Part shown: positions 51,364-60,726 of the stretch, piece by piece
Layout: every line of letters starts with the position of its first letter
Position numbering within the stretch: the first letter of the stretch is position 1
Assembly (NCBI RefSeq): GCF_019334345.1
Contig: NZ_JAHWQX010000003.1
Location: forward strand, 372,001 to 436,000
Length of the DNA: 64,000 nt
Reading direction: 5' to 3'
From: Neohoeflea coraliihabitans
Lineage (GTDB): Bacteria > Pseudomonadota > Alphaproteobacteria > Rhizobiales > Rhizobiaceae
Program-made: the position numbers and the translations under genes
The notes under the pieces: model-generated
Told to the model about the DNA's origin: nothing
Seen by the model: the letters and a program-made list of their open reading frames with translations, nothing else
Databases searched by the model: none

Positions 51364-51792
51364 GTGAAAGTAAGACAGATTCTCGACGAGAAGGGGCGCG
51401 ACGTCGTGACCGTGCCGCGCGAGATGGAGCTGATTTCCGCAGCGCGCTTTCTCTCGGAGCAAAAGATCGGAGCGGTTGTTGTCAGCGATGGCGCGGATGG
51501 GATCGCCGGCATCCTGTCGGAGCGCGATATCGTGCGGGCCGTTTCTGAAAAATCCGCCGCCGCGCTCGAGGCCAGCGCCGCCACCTTCATGACCAAGGAA
51601 GTGGTGACCTGCAGCGAAGAGCACACGGTCAATCAGGTGATGGAAATCATGACCCGCGGCCGATTCCGACATCTGCCGGTGGTCGAAAATGGCAAGATCG
51701 TCGGCATTATCTCGATCGGCGACGTGGTGCGGCGCCGCATCGAGGAGATCGAGCGCGAAGCCGAAGAGATCAAGGCTTACATCGCCAGCTGA
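51364..51792 (+). CDS. Tandem CBS-domain protein
   Basis: This 142-residue protein consists of two CBS motifs, residues about 8-66 and 76-130 (VVVSDGADGIAGILSERDIVRAV; RHLPVVENGKIVGIISIGDVV). It would bind an adenine nucleotide and act as an energy or redox sensor. The start is supported by GAGGAG upstream. In rhizobia this gene often lies next to a patatin-like gene and hisI, as here. Confidence 0.9.
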   Translation: MKVRQILDEKGRDVVTVPREMELISAARFLSEQKIGAVVVSDGADGIAGILSERDIVRAVSEKSAAALEASAATFMTKEVVTCSEEHTVNQVMEIMTRGRFRHLPVVENGKIVGIISIGDVVRRRIEEIEREAEEIKAYIAS

Positions 51793-51901
51793 TTGCCAAC
51801 TGATCGCCGCCTGCCGGAGCGCGCCGCGCTATCCGACGGCCCCGGGCGCCTGAGGCTGCGCCCGGGGCTTTGCTGGTGGCTGTGACAGGCGCTTGCCGCA
51901 A

Positions 51902-52867
51902 TCAGAATCCAGGAATACCGGCGCGCTGCATGCGGCGGATCTCCGCCAGCTTGAGCGTCGTTTCCTCATAACCGCGATCGATCGCTTCAGCGGCGCGGTG
52001 GAATTCCGACAGACCGATATCGGACAGGCGCGGCTGCAGCGACAGATCGGGCGGATCGCCGGCCAGGCGGGCGCGGGAAATGCGGTCCTGAATGATGTTG
52101 TAGGCCTGCACCATGTTGCCGGTGACGCCGAGGCGGTTCTTGCGCGAGGACCGTCCGCGTTCGGGCTGCAGCACTTCGGCGCTGCCATCACGGGCAATGT
52201 GCTTGACGACCGCCGAGCGGCCATACAGGTCATAATGGAGATTGACCGCGACGACCGAAGGTTGCTCGAAGGCGCGGCAGACGGAGACAGGGACCGGGTT
52301 GACGAGCGCGCCGTCCACGAGCGTCCGGTTGTTGCAGGTCACCGGTTCGAAAATGCCCGGCAAGGCATAGGAGGCGCGCATGGCGGTGATCAGCGAGCCG
52401 GAGTGCAGCCAGACCTCGTGCCCGGTCTCGATTTCCGTGGCGACAGCGACGAAGGTGCGGTCGAGACTTTCAATCTCGACACCCTTCATGTGCTGCTGCA
52501 TCCGATCGTTGAGGCGCATGCCGCCAAGCAGTCCCGCGCCACCGACGGCGAAATCGAGAAAGCCGGCAATGCGCCGCATGGTCAGGGAACGGGCGAATTC
52601 TTCCAGTTCGTCAAGGCGACCGGCAAGATAGGATCCGCCGACAAGTGCGCCGATCGAGGTCCCGGCGATCATCGAGATTTCGATGCCGGCTTCGTCGAGC
52701 GCACGCAACACACCGATATGCGCCCAGCCACGCGCCGCACCGCCGCCCAGCGCCAGGGCGATCGGCTTGGGCGGATCTTCCTGCGGAATGGGCTCCAACG
52801 TCTCACCGCCCGCGCCACCGCCACCGCGGGACGGGTCGAGCTGACGATGTATGGCCCAGTTCAGCAT
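51902..52867 (-). CDS. Patatin-like phospholipase, RssA-like
   Basis: This 321-residue protein has the patatin signature: ALGGGAARGWAHIGVLRAL (39-57) for the oxyanion hole, the nucleophile Ser71 in GTSIGAL and the catalytic Asp in VDGALVNPVP. It hydrolyses acyl esters such as phospholipids. No signal peptide is seen. It forms part of the patatin-hisI-folE block on the minus strand, 109 nt from hisI. Confidence 0.88.
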   Translation of the reverse strand: MLNWAIHRQLDPSRGGGGAGGETLEPIPQEDPPKPIALALGGGAARGWAHIGVLRALDEAGIEISMIAGTSIGALVGGSYLAGRLDELEEFARSLTMRRIAGFLDFAVGGAGLLGGMRLNDRMQQHMKGVEIESLDRTFVAVATEIETGHEVWLHSGSLITAMRASYALPGIFEPVTCNNRTLVDGALVNPVPVSVCRAFEQPSVVAVNLHYDLYGRSAVVKHIARDGSAEVLQPERGRSSRKNRLGVTGNMVQAYNIIQDRISRARLAGDPPDLSLQPRLSDIGLSEFHRAAEAIDRGYEETTLKLAEIRRMQRAGIPGF

Positions 52868-52976
52868 ATGTGCGTTCCTCTCGCTGAACGTTTCCGTTAA
52901 CTGCCCAGTAGAGACCTATATGGTTTCCAATATGTTAAAGGATGGCGTCACGGTCCAGCCCAAGCAGCTCACAACG

Positions 52977-53426
52977 TTAACGCTCGTAGACGGCTTTGGG
53001 TTCAAATCGCTGGTCCTGTCCGGTGACGAGACGCAGGCTGCCATCCTCGCCGCGGGTGAGGGAGCGGAAAAAGCAGCTGCGGCGCCCGGTATGACAACTG
53101 GCATCATGGCCGGCGACGCGGACACGCAACAGGATCGCATCCTGATCGCAGTCGACGCTGATTTCCTCGATGTGCTGGAGATTGCCCGAGGTTTCGCCCT
53201 TCTTCCAGAGACTGCGGCGCGAACGGCTCCAGTAATGGGCGATACCGGTGTCGATGGTGCGGGCGAGGGCCTCGGCGTTCATATGGGCGAGCATGAGGAC
53301 CGCATTGTCTGCGGCATCGACGGTGATCGCCGTCACCAGCCCATCGGAATCGAAGCGCGGTGCCAGACGATCGCCCTCTTCCTGTTCCTGCTTGTCAGCC
53401 AGAGGCGGGGGGAAACGCGTTACCAT
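52977..53426 (-). CDS. hisI: Phosphoribosyl-AMP cyclohydrolase
   Basis: This 149-residue enzyme opens the purine ring of phosphoribosyl-AMP in histidine synthesis. Typical motifs are AHMNAEALARTIDTG, HYWSRSRRSLWKKGETSGN, the metal site DCDQDA and the Zn ligands in GHDASCHTGRRSCF. It starts at MVTRFPPP (53426). It lacks the fused HisE domain found in enterobacteria, as usual in alphaproteobacteria. It is separated from folE by 35 nt and probably cotranscribed with it. Confidence 0.96.
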   Translation of the reverse strand: MVTRFPPPLADKQEQEEGDRLAPRFDSDGLVTAITVDAADNAVLMLAHMNAEALARTIDTGIAHYWSRSRRSLWKKGETSGNLQHIEEISVDCDQDAILLRVRVAGHDASCHTGRRSCFFRSLTRGEDGSLRLVTGQDQRFEPKAVYER

Positions 53427-53461
53427 GGGCCCTGAACTTTCGTCTCGCAGTTCGACTGCGC

Positions 53462-54115
53462 TCAGCTGTGGCGCTGTACCAGGTTGAAGAAACGGGTCTG
53501 TTCGGCAGCGTCGGAGCGAAACAGACCGGTCAGCGTGGTGGTGGTGGTGGTCGAACCCTGCTTGCGGATGCCACGCATCGACATGCACATGTGCTCGGCC
53601 TCGATCATCACGGCCACCCCCCGGGGGCGCAGTGTCTCATCGATGGTGCGGGCGATCTGCGCCGTCATGGCTTCCTGCGTCTGCAGTCGCTGGGCGAAGA
53701 TGTCGACGACACGGGCGATCTTGGACAGGCCGAGCACGCGCTGATCGGGGAGATAGGCAACATGCGCCTTGCCGAAGATCGGCACCATATGGTGCTCGCA
53801 ATGGGACGAGAACTCGATGTCGCGCAACAGCACGATATCGTCGTAGCCGGAGACTTCCTCGAAGGTGCGACCGAGCGCTTCCTCGGGGTCAAGATCATAG
53901 CCGCCGAACATTTCGCGATAGGCATCGACGACGCGGCGCGGCGTGTCGCGCAGGCCTTCGCGGCCGGTATCTTCGCCGATCCAGCGCAGCAGCGTGCGCA
54001 CGGCGTCTTCGGCGTCGGCGCGGCTCGGCCGGTCATGTGGCGCCGCTGGGGTCAGGTCGGTGGCCGCCTCGAGCGCCGGATCAAGTTTCGTTTCGCGGTC
54101 CGCAATGGCGTCCAT
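53462..54115 (-). CDS. folE: GTP cyclohydrolase I
   Basis: This 217-residue enzyme makes dihydroneopterin triphosphate from GTP, the first step of folate synthesis. It has the Zn and catalytic motif [47 protein letters not shown] and the C-terminal RTRFFNLVQ. The start is MDAIADRE (54115), with GGAGAAGAAG upstream; the longer frame of 46 codons is rejected. It is divergent from the NifU-like gene across a 266-nt region that includes TATATA at about 54310. Confidence 0.96.
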   Translation of the reverse strand: MDAIADRETKLDPALEAATDLTPAAPHDRPSRADAEDAVRTLLRWIGEDTGREGLRDTPRRVVDAYREMFGGYDLDPEEALGRTFEEVSGYDDIVLLRDIEFSSHCEHHMVPIFGKAHVAYLPDQRVLGLSKIARVVDIFAQRLQTQEAMTAQIARTIDETLRPRGVAVMIEAEHMCMSMRGIRKQGSTTTTTTLTGLFRSDAAEQTRFFNLVQRHS

Positions 54116-54381
54116 CTTCTTCTCCGTGATATTCTGGGCCTTCTCGCCCGAGATGGCGTGGAGCGATGTGTTCGACTGCCCTGGCATGGCATCTCGCCCC
54201 CTGCATGCGAAGGCGCGTGCTGCCCGATGCGACGGTCCGGCATCGGCTGACATGGCCCACCCTTGTCACCTCCCCATTCCTTCCCTTTCGAAGGTCAGGT
54301 CGACGCCTTATATAGGTGGCGTAAGAGGCCGCGTCGAGATGTTCCGGCGCGTCCAGAGGCGACAAACCGGAATTGATTGCC

Positions 54382-54831
54382 ATGATTGACGACGTCTACA
54401 ATGCAAAGATACTCGATTTCGCCGGCAACATCCCGCGCCTGGGCTCGCTGCCTGACGCGGACGCGGAAGCGGATGCGCATTCAAAGCTGTGTGGCTCGAA
54501 GGTGCGGGTGTGGCTGAAGATGGATGGCGATCAGGTGATCGATTTTGCGCATGATGTGAAGGCCTGCGCGCTCGGACAGGCCTCGTCATCGATCATGGCG
54601 CGCAATGTGATCGGCGCCTCGGCCAGCGAATTGCGCCAGGTGCGCAGGGAGATGCTGGCTATGCTGAAAGAGGGCGGGGCGGCGCCGAATGGACGCTTTG
54701 CCGATCTCGCCTTTCTGGCGCCGGTGCGCGACTACAAGGCGCGGCACGCCTCGACGATGCTGACGTTCGACGCCGTCGTCGATTGTCTCGACCAGATCGA
54801 AGCCGGCGGTGCGGGCGGCGCGCGGAACTGA
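54382..54831 (+). CDS. NifU/IscU-like iron-sulfur scaffold, third Cys replaced
   Basis: This 149-residue protein resembles IscU/SufU N-terminal scaffold proteins. It has Cys37 in SKLCGSKVRVWL and Cys62 in VKACALGQASSSIM. Scaffolds carry a third Cys near the end; here the place reads ARHASTML with Ala123. This Cys-poor variant seems to be usual in alphaproteobacteria next to folE and yidD, so it is probably not a full scaffold. The stop overlaps the yidD start (TGATG). Confidence 0.83.
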   Translation: MIDDVYNAKILDFAGNIPRLGSLPDADAEADAHSKLCGSKVRVWLKMDGDQVIDFAHDVKACALGQASSSIMARNVIGASASELRQVRREMLAMLKEGGAAPNGRFADLAFLAPVRDYKARHASTMLTFDAVVDCLDQIEAGGAGGARN

Positions 54832-55196
54832 TGGGGCGCGAGCCTGTGCCCGCGGGTCGTCGGCGCGGCCGAAACTGGGCCGGAGCGTGGCGCAAAACGC
54901 CGGGCCGGGTGTTCGGAACCGGTGTGATTCGCCTCTACCAGCTGACACTGTCGGGCTTTGTCGGCCATTCATGCCGGCATATTCCGACCTGCTCGGAATA
55001 TGGCTACGAGGCGATTGCCCGCTACGGATTGTGGAATGGCGGCTTCATGGCGCTGTTTCGCGTTGCCCGCTGCGGCCCCGGCGGCACGCATGGCCTTGAT
55101 CCGGTGCCGGAGCAGCTTGCGGGCGGCGCCCGGCCGACCTGGCCCTGGCGATTCTGGCATCTTTCGGCCCGCAAGCCGGGCGATGCCGATGGCTGA
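54831..55196 (+). CDS. yidD: Membrane protein insertion efficiency factor
   Basis: This 121-residue protein has the YidD core: IRLYQLTLSGFVGHSCRHIPTCSEYGYEAI and ALFRVARCGPGGTHGLDPVPE, with the conserved Cys residues. It is thought to help YidC-dependent insertion of membrane proteins at the inner face of the membrane. The start is fixed by the 1-nt overlap with the scaffold gene. The N-terminal 25 residues are basic, and the C-terminus is Trp- and Arg-rich. Confidence 0.93.
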   Translation: MGREPVPAGRRRGRNWAGAWRKTPGRVFGTGVIRLYQLTLSGFVGHSCRHIPTCSEYGYEAIARYGLWNGGFMALFRVARCGPGGTHGLDPVPEQLAGGARPTWPWRFWHLSARKPGDADG

Positions 55197-55299
55197 GACG
55201 CGCAATCTTGCCCCTGCCGGCAGAATCCCCTAAGAGCGGGACGCAAATTTTCCGATCAACCACCCGCGTTCGTTGGCGGGACTGGATAGGAGCAGAGCC

Positions 55300-57291
55300 G
55301 TGGCTGATGCCGTCTCGCTGACTTTTCCCGATGGTTCACAACGCGACTACGCCGCCGGTACGACCGGCCGCGAGGTTGCCGAATCAATCTCAAAATCCCT
55401 CGCCAAGAAGGCGGTCGCTATCGCCATCGACGGCCTGCTTGCCGATCTTGCCGATCCGGTGCGCCCGGGCACCATCGAGATCGTGACGCGTACCGATGCG
55501 CGCGCGCTCGAGCTGATCCGCCATGATGCGGCGCATGTGATGGCCGAGGCGGTGCAGGAGCTGTGGCCCGGCACGCAGGTGACCATCGGGCCGGTGATCG
55601 AGAACGGCTTTTATTATGATTTCGCGCGCGAGGAGCCGTTCACGCCGGATGATCTGCCGAAGATCGAAAAGAAGATGCGCGAGATCATTGCCCGCAACGC
55701 ACCCTTCACGAAGGAAGTGTGGGATCGCGATGCGGCCAAGCAAGTCTTTTCCGAGAAGGGTGAAACCTACAAGGTCGAACTGATCGACGCGATTCCCGCC
55801 GGCGACGATGTGAAGATCTACAAGCAGGGCGACTGGTTCGACCTGTGCCGTGGCCCGCACATGGTCTCGACCGGGCAGATTGGCTCCGCCTTCAAGCTGA
55901 TGAAGGTGGCGGGCGCCTATTGGCGCGGAGATTCCAACAACCCGATGCTGACGCGGATCTATGGCACCGCCTGGGCCGACCAGAAGGAACTCGATGCCTA
56001 TCTGCACATGCTGGCGGAGGCGGAAAAGCGCGATCACCGGCGTCTCGGCCGGGAGATGGATCTGTTCCATTTCCAGGAAGAGGGTCCCGGTGTGGTGTTC
56101 TGGCATTCCAAGGGCTGGCGGATGTTCCAGAGCCTGGTGTCCTATATGCGCCGGCAGCTTGAAGGCACATATGAGGAGGTCAACGCGCCGCAGGTGCTCG
56201 ATCACGCTTTGTGGGAGACCTCCGGACACTGGGGCTGGTACCGCGAAAACATGTTCCAGGTGACCTGTGCCGATGACGAGATCGAGGACGACCGGGTGTT
56301 CGCGCTCAAGCCGATGAATTGTCCCGGCCACATCCAGATCTTCAAGCATGGTCTCAAATCCTACCGCGAACTGCCGATTCGGCTTGCGGAATTTGGCAAT
56401 GTGCATCGCTATGAGCCGTCCGGCGCCCTGCACGGTCTGATGCGGGTGCGCGGCTTTACGCAGGATGATGCGCATGTGTTCTGCACCGACGAGCAGCTTG
56501 CCGACGAGTGCCTGCGGATCAACGATCTGATCCTGGCTATCTATCAGGATTTCGGCTTCGAGGAGATCGTCGTCAAATTGTCGACGCGCCCGGAAAAGCG
56601 GGTCGGTTCCGATGATCTGTGGGACAAGGCCGAAAGCGTCATGATGCAGGTGCTCGAAACCATCGAGGCGCAGTCGGGCGGCCGCATCCGCACCGGCGTC
56701 CTCGAAGGCGAGGGCGCATTCTATGGTCCGAAGTTCGAATACACGTTGCGCGATGCCATCGGCCGCGAATGGCAGTGCGGCACGACGCAGGTCGATTTCA
56801 ACCTGCCGGAGCGCTTCGGGGCGTTTTACATCGACCGCGATTCGGAAAAGCGCCAGCCGGTGATGATCCACCGGGCGATCTGCGGCTCAATGGAACGCTT
56901 TCTCGGCATGCTGATCGAAAACCATGCCGGCCACATGCCGTTGTGGTTTGCGCCGTTGCAGGTGGTGGTGGCGACCATCACGTCGGACGCCGATGCCTAT
57001 GGCGAGGAAGTGGCTCAGCTGCTGCGCGAGGCCGGTCTGCAGGTGGAGACGGACTTCCGCAACGAAAAGATCAATTACAAGGTGCGCGAGCACTCGGTCG
57101 GGAAAGTGCCGGTCATTCTGGTGATCGGCATGCGCGAGGCGGAAGAGCGGACGGTCAACATGCGCCGGCTGGGCAGCCGGGAGCAGACCTCCTACAGCCT
57201 CGACGATGCCATCTCGCTGCTTGAATCGGAGGCCACGCCGCCGGACGTGAAACGCCGGCAGGCGAAGAGGGCGGCGCGGCGCGCGGGCTGA
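55300..57291 (+). CDS. thrS: Threonyl-tRNA synthetase
   Basis: This 663-residue class II synthetase has an N-terminal TGS domain ([18 protein letters not shown]), an editing domain with the HxxxH motif in [18 protein letters not shown], catalytic motif 2 ([20 protein letters not shown]) and the C-terminal anticodon-binding domain. The Zn ligands are in the [12 protein letters not shown] region. The start is GTG at 55300, with AGGAGCAGAGCC upstream. No T-box or operator-like leader is visible, so regulation is not evident. Confidence 0.97.
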   Translation: MADAVSLTFPDGSQRDYAAGTTGREVAESISKSLAKKAVAIAIDGLLADLADPVRPGTIEIVTRTDARALELIRHDAAHVMAEAVQELWPGTQVTIGPVIENGFYYDFAREEPFTPDDLPKIEKKMREIIARNAPFTKEVWDRDAAKQVFSEKGETYKVELIDAIPAGDDVKIYKQGDWFDLCRGPHMVSTGQIGSAFKLMKVAGAYWRGDSNNPMLTRIYGTAWADQKELDAYLHMLAEAEKRDHRRLGREMDLFHFQEEGPGVVFWHSKGWRMFQSLVSYMRRQLEGTYEEVNAPQVLDHALWETSGHWGWYRENMFQVTCADDEIEDDRVFALKPMNCPGHIQIFKHGLKSYRELPIRLAEFGNVHRYEPSGALHGLMRVRGFTQDDAHVFCTDEQLADECLRINDLILAIYQDFGFEEIVVKLSTRPEKRVGSDDLWDKAESVMMQVLETIEAQSGGRIRTGVLEGEGAFYGPKFEYTLRDAIGREWQCGTTQVDFNLPERFGAFYIDRDSEKRQPVMIHRAICGSMERFLGMLIENHAGHMPLWFAPLQVVVATITSDADAYGEEVAQLLREAGLQVETDFRNEKINYKVREHSVGKVPVILVIGMREAEERTVNMRRLGSREQTSYSLDDAISLLESEATPPDVKRRQAKRAARRAG

Positions 57292-57353
57292 CCGCCGCAT
57301 CGGGCCGTTCAATCTTCTTCGCTTGAACCGGGCGTTTCGATCCCGTCCGACTT

Positions 57354-57410
57354 GCGCTGTCGGGCGCTGTCGGGCGCTGTCGGGCGCGGCCGGGCGTTGT
57401 CGGGCCGGGG
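57354..57410. repeat. Tandem 10-bp repeat after thrS
   Basis: Five consecutive units of about CGGGCGCTGT (57361-57410), preceded by a partial unit, fill the convergent gap between thrS and the next gene. The first two units are identical and the later ones have one to four changes. It could act as a length-variable (VNTR-type) locus or terminator-like DNA. Confidence 0.75.
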
Positions 57411-57416
57411 CCTGCT

Positions 57417-58514
57417 TTATTGCAGCAGCACTTCGAGATCGGAATTGCGCCCGGCGGTGACTTCGAAGTCGCGGGTATAAGTGTTGTTCTTGTTGCGCGC
57501 CACGGCGACATACTGGCCCTCGGCGAGCACGATGGAGGGAAAGGCGCCGACTGTTTCGGAGACCACATCGCCGCCGGATGTCAGGATAGACCAGGCCGTG
57601 TCGGCGATCGCCTCGCCGCCGCTTTCCGAAACCAGCTTGAGCGTCAGCTCGGCGGCGCGGTGCTGAATGACCGCCTCGGTCAGCTTGCCGGCCTCGACCC
57701 GGATGTCCGAGCGGATGACGGCATTGGTGTCTCCATAGTGCGAGACGATGTGATAGATGCCGGCATTGAGGCGAATGATGGTGTTCGGCCCGATGTTTTC
57801 CGCCACCATCTGCTGCTCGATGTCGGCGCCGTCGATGCCGGCCTGGTAGATGCTGAAGGAGAGCTGATTGGCGGCGATACTCACATCGTTGCCGGACACG
57901 GCATTGAGCAGCAATCCGCCGGCATTGAGTACGAGCTGCTGCGTCTCGACGGGGCCGGACGCCGGCACATGCAGTTTTTTCGTCACGCCGGCGCGGCCGA
58001 AGGCGACATGGATGAAATAGTCGCCCGGGGCGAATTCCAGCGTGGCGGTGCCGCCCTCGGCCGAGGCGAGCAGGGGCAGCTTGCCGTCGGCGCCGGGAAT
58101 CGGATGAAAGACCCGCCAGGTCAGACCCTGGCGCAGCGGCTCGCCATCCGGGGTCAGCAGGGCCTGCATCGAGACGCTGCGGGTTGCATTCGCTGCGGTC
58201 GTATCGCTGTCCGCCGGCGCATAGCTGCTCAACCCGGGCAGATCGATCTGCGGGTCCGGTTCGGCGGTGAAGGGCTGCAAAGCCGGCAGCCGGCCCTGCG
58301 GCGCTGCACGGCCCTCAGGGCCCGGACGGCGGGGAGCGATCGCTCCACCACCCGGACCGGGTGGCGCCGGGCGCGCCTGCGGGATCGGCGGTGGCGGACC
58401 GTTCTGGGCGAGGGCAGGCGTGATGAGCGCAGCCAGAAGCAGACCGAGGCCGAGGCCATGGCGCGGCAATAGCGAAAGAAGAGGCTGCGAATGCATGTGC
58501 GGTTGACTTCCCAT
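57417..58514 (-). CDS. Exported Pro-rich protein of unknown function
   Basis: This 365-residue protein has a signal peptide (LGLGLLLAALITPALA, cleavage near residue 36), a Pro/Gly/Arg-rich linker (residues 38-75) and a repetitive beta-rich remainder. Three similar strands-and-turn units appear, each with a phrase like 'LxLxAGxYxI' (LEFAPGDYFIHVAF; IRLNAGIYHIVSHY; IVLAEGQYVAVARN). It probably resides in the periplasm or cell envelope. I recognise no named family. Confidence 0.75.
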   Translation of the reverse strand: MGSQPHMHSQPLLSLLPRHGLGLGLLLAALITPALAQNGPPPPIPQARPAPPGPGGGAIAPRRPGPEGRAAPQGRLPALQPFTAEPDPQIDLPGLSSYAPADSDTTAANATRSVSMQALLTPDGEPLRQGLTWRVFHPIPGADGKLPLLASAEGGTATLEFAPGDYFIHVAFGRAGVTKKLHVPASGPVETQQLVLNAGGLLLNAVSGNDVSIAANQLSFSIYQAGIDGADIEQQMVAENIGPNTIIRLNAGIYHIVSHYGDTNAVIRSDIRVEAGKLTEAVIQHRAAELTLKLVSESGGEAIADTAWSILTSGGDVVSETVGAFPSIVLAEGQYVAVARNKNNTYTRDFEVTAGRNSDLEVLLQ

Positions 58515-58619
58515 TGCGCCGAGGTCACTTCAAAGCATAAAGGGTAGGGCGATTTCAAGGCCGCGCTCACCGCGGTCGCATCCTGTTCACCCTCCCACGC
58601 GACAAACCCAGAGAAATCA

Positions 58620-59210
58620 ATGGACCCCAATCCCGCTCTCAAATCCTATCTCGAGACCCGGCGGTCATCTCCCGCCTTCCAGATGGGTGATCCCGGCCCG
58701 AACACCGATGAGATTCTTGCCATGTTGCAGCTGGCGAGCCGGGTTCCCGATCATGGCAAGCTGGCGCCGTGGCGGTTCATCGTCTATCGCGGCGCTGAAC
58801 GCGAGCGCATTTCGCTGCAACTGAGCGCGGTGGCGATGCGCAACAAGCCCGATCTTTCCGAGGAGATGCAAGCCGTCGAGCGCAGCCGTCTGACGCGCGC
58901 GCCGGTGGTGATCGCCGTTGTCTCGCGCGCCCGCCCGCATGTGAAAATTCCCGAATGGGAGCAGGTGCTGAGCGCCGGTGCGGTGTGCCTCAATTTGTTG
59001 ATGGCGGCGCATGCGCATGGCTATTCGTCAAACTGGCTGACCGAGTGGTATGCCTATGATGAGAGCGTCTATCCGCTGCTCGGCGTTGCGGACGGCGAGA
59101 AGATTGCCGGCTTCGTGCATATCGGCACGGCCCAATTGCCGGTCAGCGAACGAGCCCGCCCGACGCTTGCCGAGCTCGTGCACTTTTCAGGAGAAGACGA
59201 TGTTTTATGA
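58620..59210 (+). CDS. Nitroreductase-family protein
   Basis: This 196-residue flavoprotein has the nitroreductase pattern: RRSSPAFQ at the start, RVPDHGKLAPWRFIVYRG for FMN binding and GYSSNWLTEWYAYD with a C-terminal KIAGFVHIGT. It resembles the YdjA-type minimal nitroreductases of rhizobia. It reduces nitro groups, quinones or an unknown ligand with NAD(P)H. The stop overlaps the next flavoprotein gene by 11 nt. Confidence 0.88.
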   Translation: MDPNPALKSYLETRRSSPAFQMGDPGPNTDEILAMLQLASRVPDHGKLAPWRFIVYRGAERERISLQLSAVAMRNKPDLSEEMQAVERSRLTRAPVVIAVVSRARPHVKIPEWEQVLSAGAVCLNLLMAAHAHGYSSNWLTEWYAYDESVYPLLGVADGEKIAGFVHIGTAQLPVSERARPTLAELVHFSGEDDVL

Positions 59211-59826
59211 AGGCCGCGCCGCGCATGGTCTGCCGCACGATCCGTTCAAGGCGCTGATAGCGCCGCGGCCGATCGGCTGGATCGGCACCAGGAGCCGCGA
59301 CGGGGCGGCAAACATTGCGCCTTATTCATTCTTCAACGCGGTCTCGGACAGGCCGAAAATTCTGATGTTCTCCGCTTCGACGCCGACCGACAGCCTGCAT
59401 AATGCGCGTGAGACCGGCGTGTTTACCAGCAGCCTGGTCAGCCGCGAGCTGGCCGACAAGATGGTCGCCACGTCGGTGGACGCACCGCATGGTGAAAGCG
59501 AGTTCACCTATGCGGAGCTTGAAATGGCAGAGGCCCGGCTGGTCGATGCGCCCTTCGTGGCGGCAGCCTGGGCCGCTCTCGAATGCCGGGTGACGGAAAT
59601 CATGCAGCCGAAGGCGCTGAACGATGAGCTCAGCGAAAGCTGGGTGGTCTTCGGCGAAGTGGTCGGCGTGCACATACGCGATGATGTGCTGACCGATGGG
59701 CTGGTCGACATGGCGAAAGCGGCGCCGGTGGCGCGGCTCGGCTACATGGATTATTCCGTGACGGCGGAGACCTTCTCAAAGCGCCGCCCGAAATGGAACG
59801 AGCAGGGCCAGGCCGCGGACGCTTAG
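59200..59826 (+). CDS. Flavin reductase-family protein
   Basis: This 208-residue split-barrel protein is related to flavin reductases and the FMN-binding DIM6/NTAB family: FKALIAPRPIGWIGTRSRDG, NIAPYSFFNAVSDRPKILMFS and TGVFTSSLVSRELADKM. The start is MFYEGRAAH (59200) with AGGAG upstream, and the longer frame overlaps the nitroreductase. It may supply reduced flavin or reduce its own ligand. It has no linked oxygenase. Confidence 0.87.
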   Translation: MFYEGRAAHGLPHDPFKALIAPRPIGWIGTRSRDGAANIAPYSFFNAVSDRPKILMFSASTPTDSLHNARETGVFTSSLVSRELADKMVATSVDAPHGESEFTYAELEMAEARLVDAPFVAAAWAALECRVTEIMQPKALNDELSESWVVFGEVVGVHIRDDVLTDGLVDMAKAAPVARLGYMDYSVTAETFSKRRPKWNEQGQAADA

Positions 59827-60726
59827 TCAGCGGCCAGCAAGCGCCTGCGGATCAAGTCCGGCGCGACGGGCGACGCGCTCGGCCTGCCGCAGATGCGGCA
59901 TGTCGATCATCTTGCCATCAAGGGAAAGCACACCGGCGTCCGGTCCCGCCTCGGCGAACAGGGCAATGATCTGCCTGGCGCGCTCGACATCGGCCGGGGG
60001 CGGCGTGAAGGCGGCATTGATGGTCGCCACCTGGCCGGGATGGATGGCCATCTTGCCGGAGAACCCGTCGCGCACGGCGGCGCGGCATTCGCGCTCGAGG
60101 CCGTCATTGTCGCGAAAATCGGTGAACACCGTGTCGATCGCATCGACCCCGGCGTCGGCGGCGACCAGAAGCGTCAGCGTGCGCGCCAGACGAAAGACAT
60201 CGGTATAGACACCCTTGTCGTCGCGGTTGGCGGACGCGCCGACATCGGCGGCCAGATCCTCGGCGCCCCAGGCGATGGCTTCAAGCCGCGCTGTCTTGTT
60301 GGCGAAACTTGGCGCATTCAGCATGCCGCGCGCCGTCTCGGTGATCAGCGCGTGAATGGCGATGCTGTCCTCCTCGAGCCCTGCGTCGGCCTCGTGCAGC
60401 GCCAATCGTTGCGACAGGTCCTGCAATTGTGCACCAGAGCCCGCTTTCGGCAGCAGGATGGCGTCGGGACGGCCCCTGACCACAGCCGCGAGATCGTCGT
60501 CGGTAAAGGGAGTGTCGAAGGCGTTGACGCGCACGATCAGGCGCGGCCGCTCCTTGCCGCGCGGCGATGCGGCGAGAAACTCGGCCACCATGCGGCGCGC
60601 CTCGGGCTTGCGGGCGGCGGAGACGGAATCCTCGAGATCGAGGAGAATCGCATCGGCCTCGCTGTCGGCGATCTTGCCGAGTTTCTTTTCCGAATCACCG
60701 GGGACGAAAAGGAGGGATCGCAGCAT
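59827..60726 (-). CDS. CitE-like CoA-ester lyase
   Basis: This 299-residue (beta/alpha)8 protein is of the HpcH/HpaI-CitE family: MLRSLLFVPGDSEKKL, LLDLEDSVSAARKPEAR, IVRVNAFDT, LPKAGSGAQLQ, ITETARGMLNAP with the metal-binding Glu, and WGAEDLAADVGA. It cleaves malyl-, methylmalyl- or citramalyl-CoA-type esters. It overlaps the MaoC gene upstream by 1 nt, so a hydratase-lyase pair acting on mesaconyl- or related CoA esters is likely. Confidence 0.88.
   Translation of the reverse strand: MLRSLLFVPGDSEKKLGKIADSEADAILLDLEDSVSAARKPEARRMVAEFLAASPRGKERPRLIVRVNAFDTPFTDDDLAAVVRGRPDAILLPKAGSGAQLQDLSQRLALHEADAGLEEDSIAIHALITETARGMLNAPSFANKTARLEAIAWGAEDLAADVGASANRDDKGVYTDVFRLARTLTLLVAADAGVDAIDTVFTDFRDNDGLERECRAAVRDGFSGKMAIHPGQVATINAAFTPPPADVERARQIIALFAEAGPDAGVLSLDGKMIDMPHLRQAERVARRAGLDPQALAGR

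Noticed and set aside
55197-55299. T-box or other riboswitch before thrS.
   Set aside because: The 103-nt gap lacks a T-box core or terminator; only a small GC hairpin (CCCGC/GCGGG) is visible.
57354-57410. CRISPR-like array.
   Set aside because: Units are 10 bp with no spacers and no cas gene in the window.
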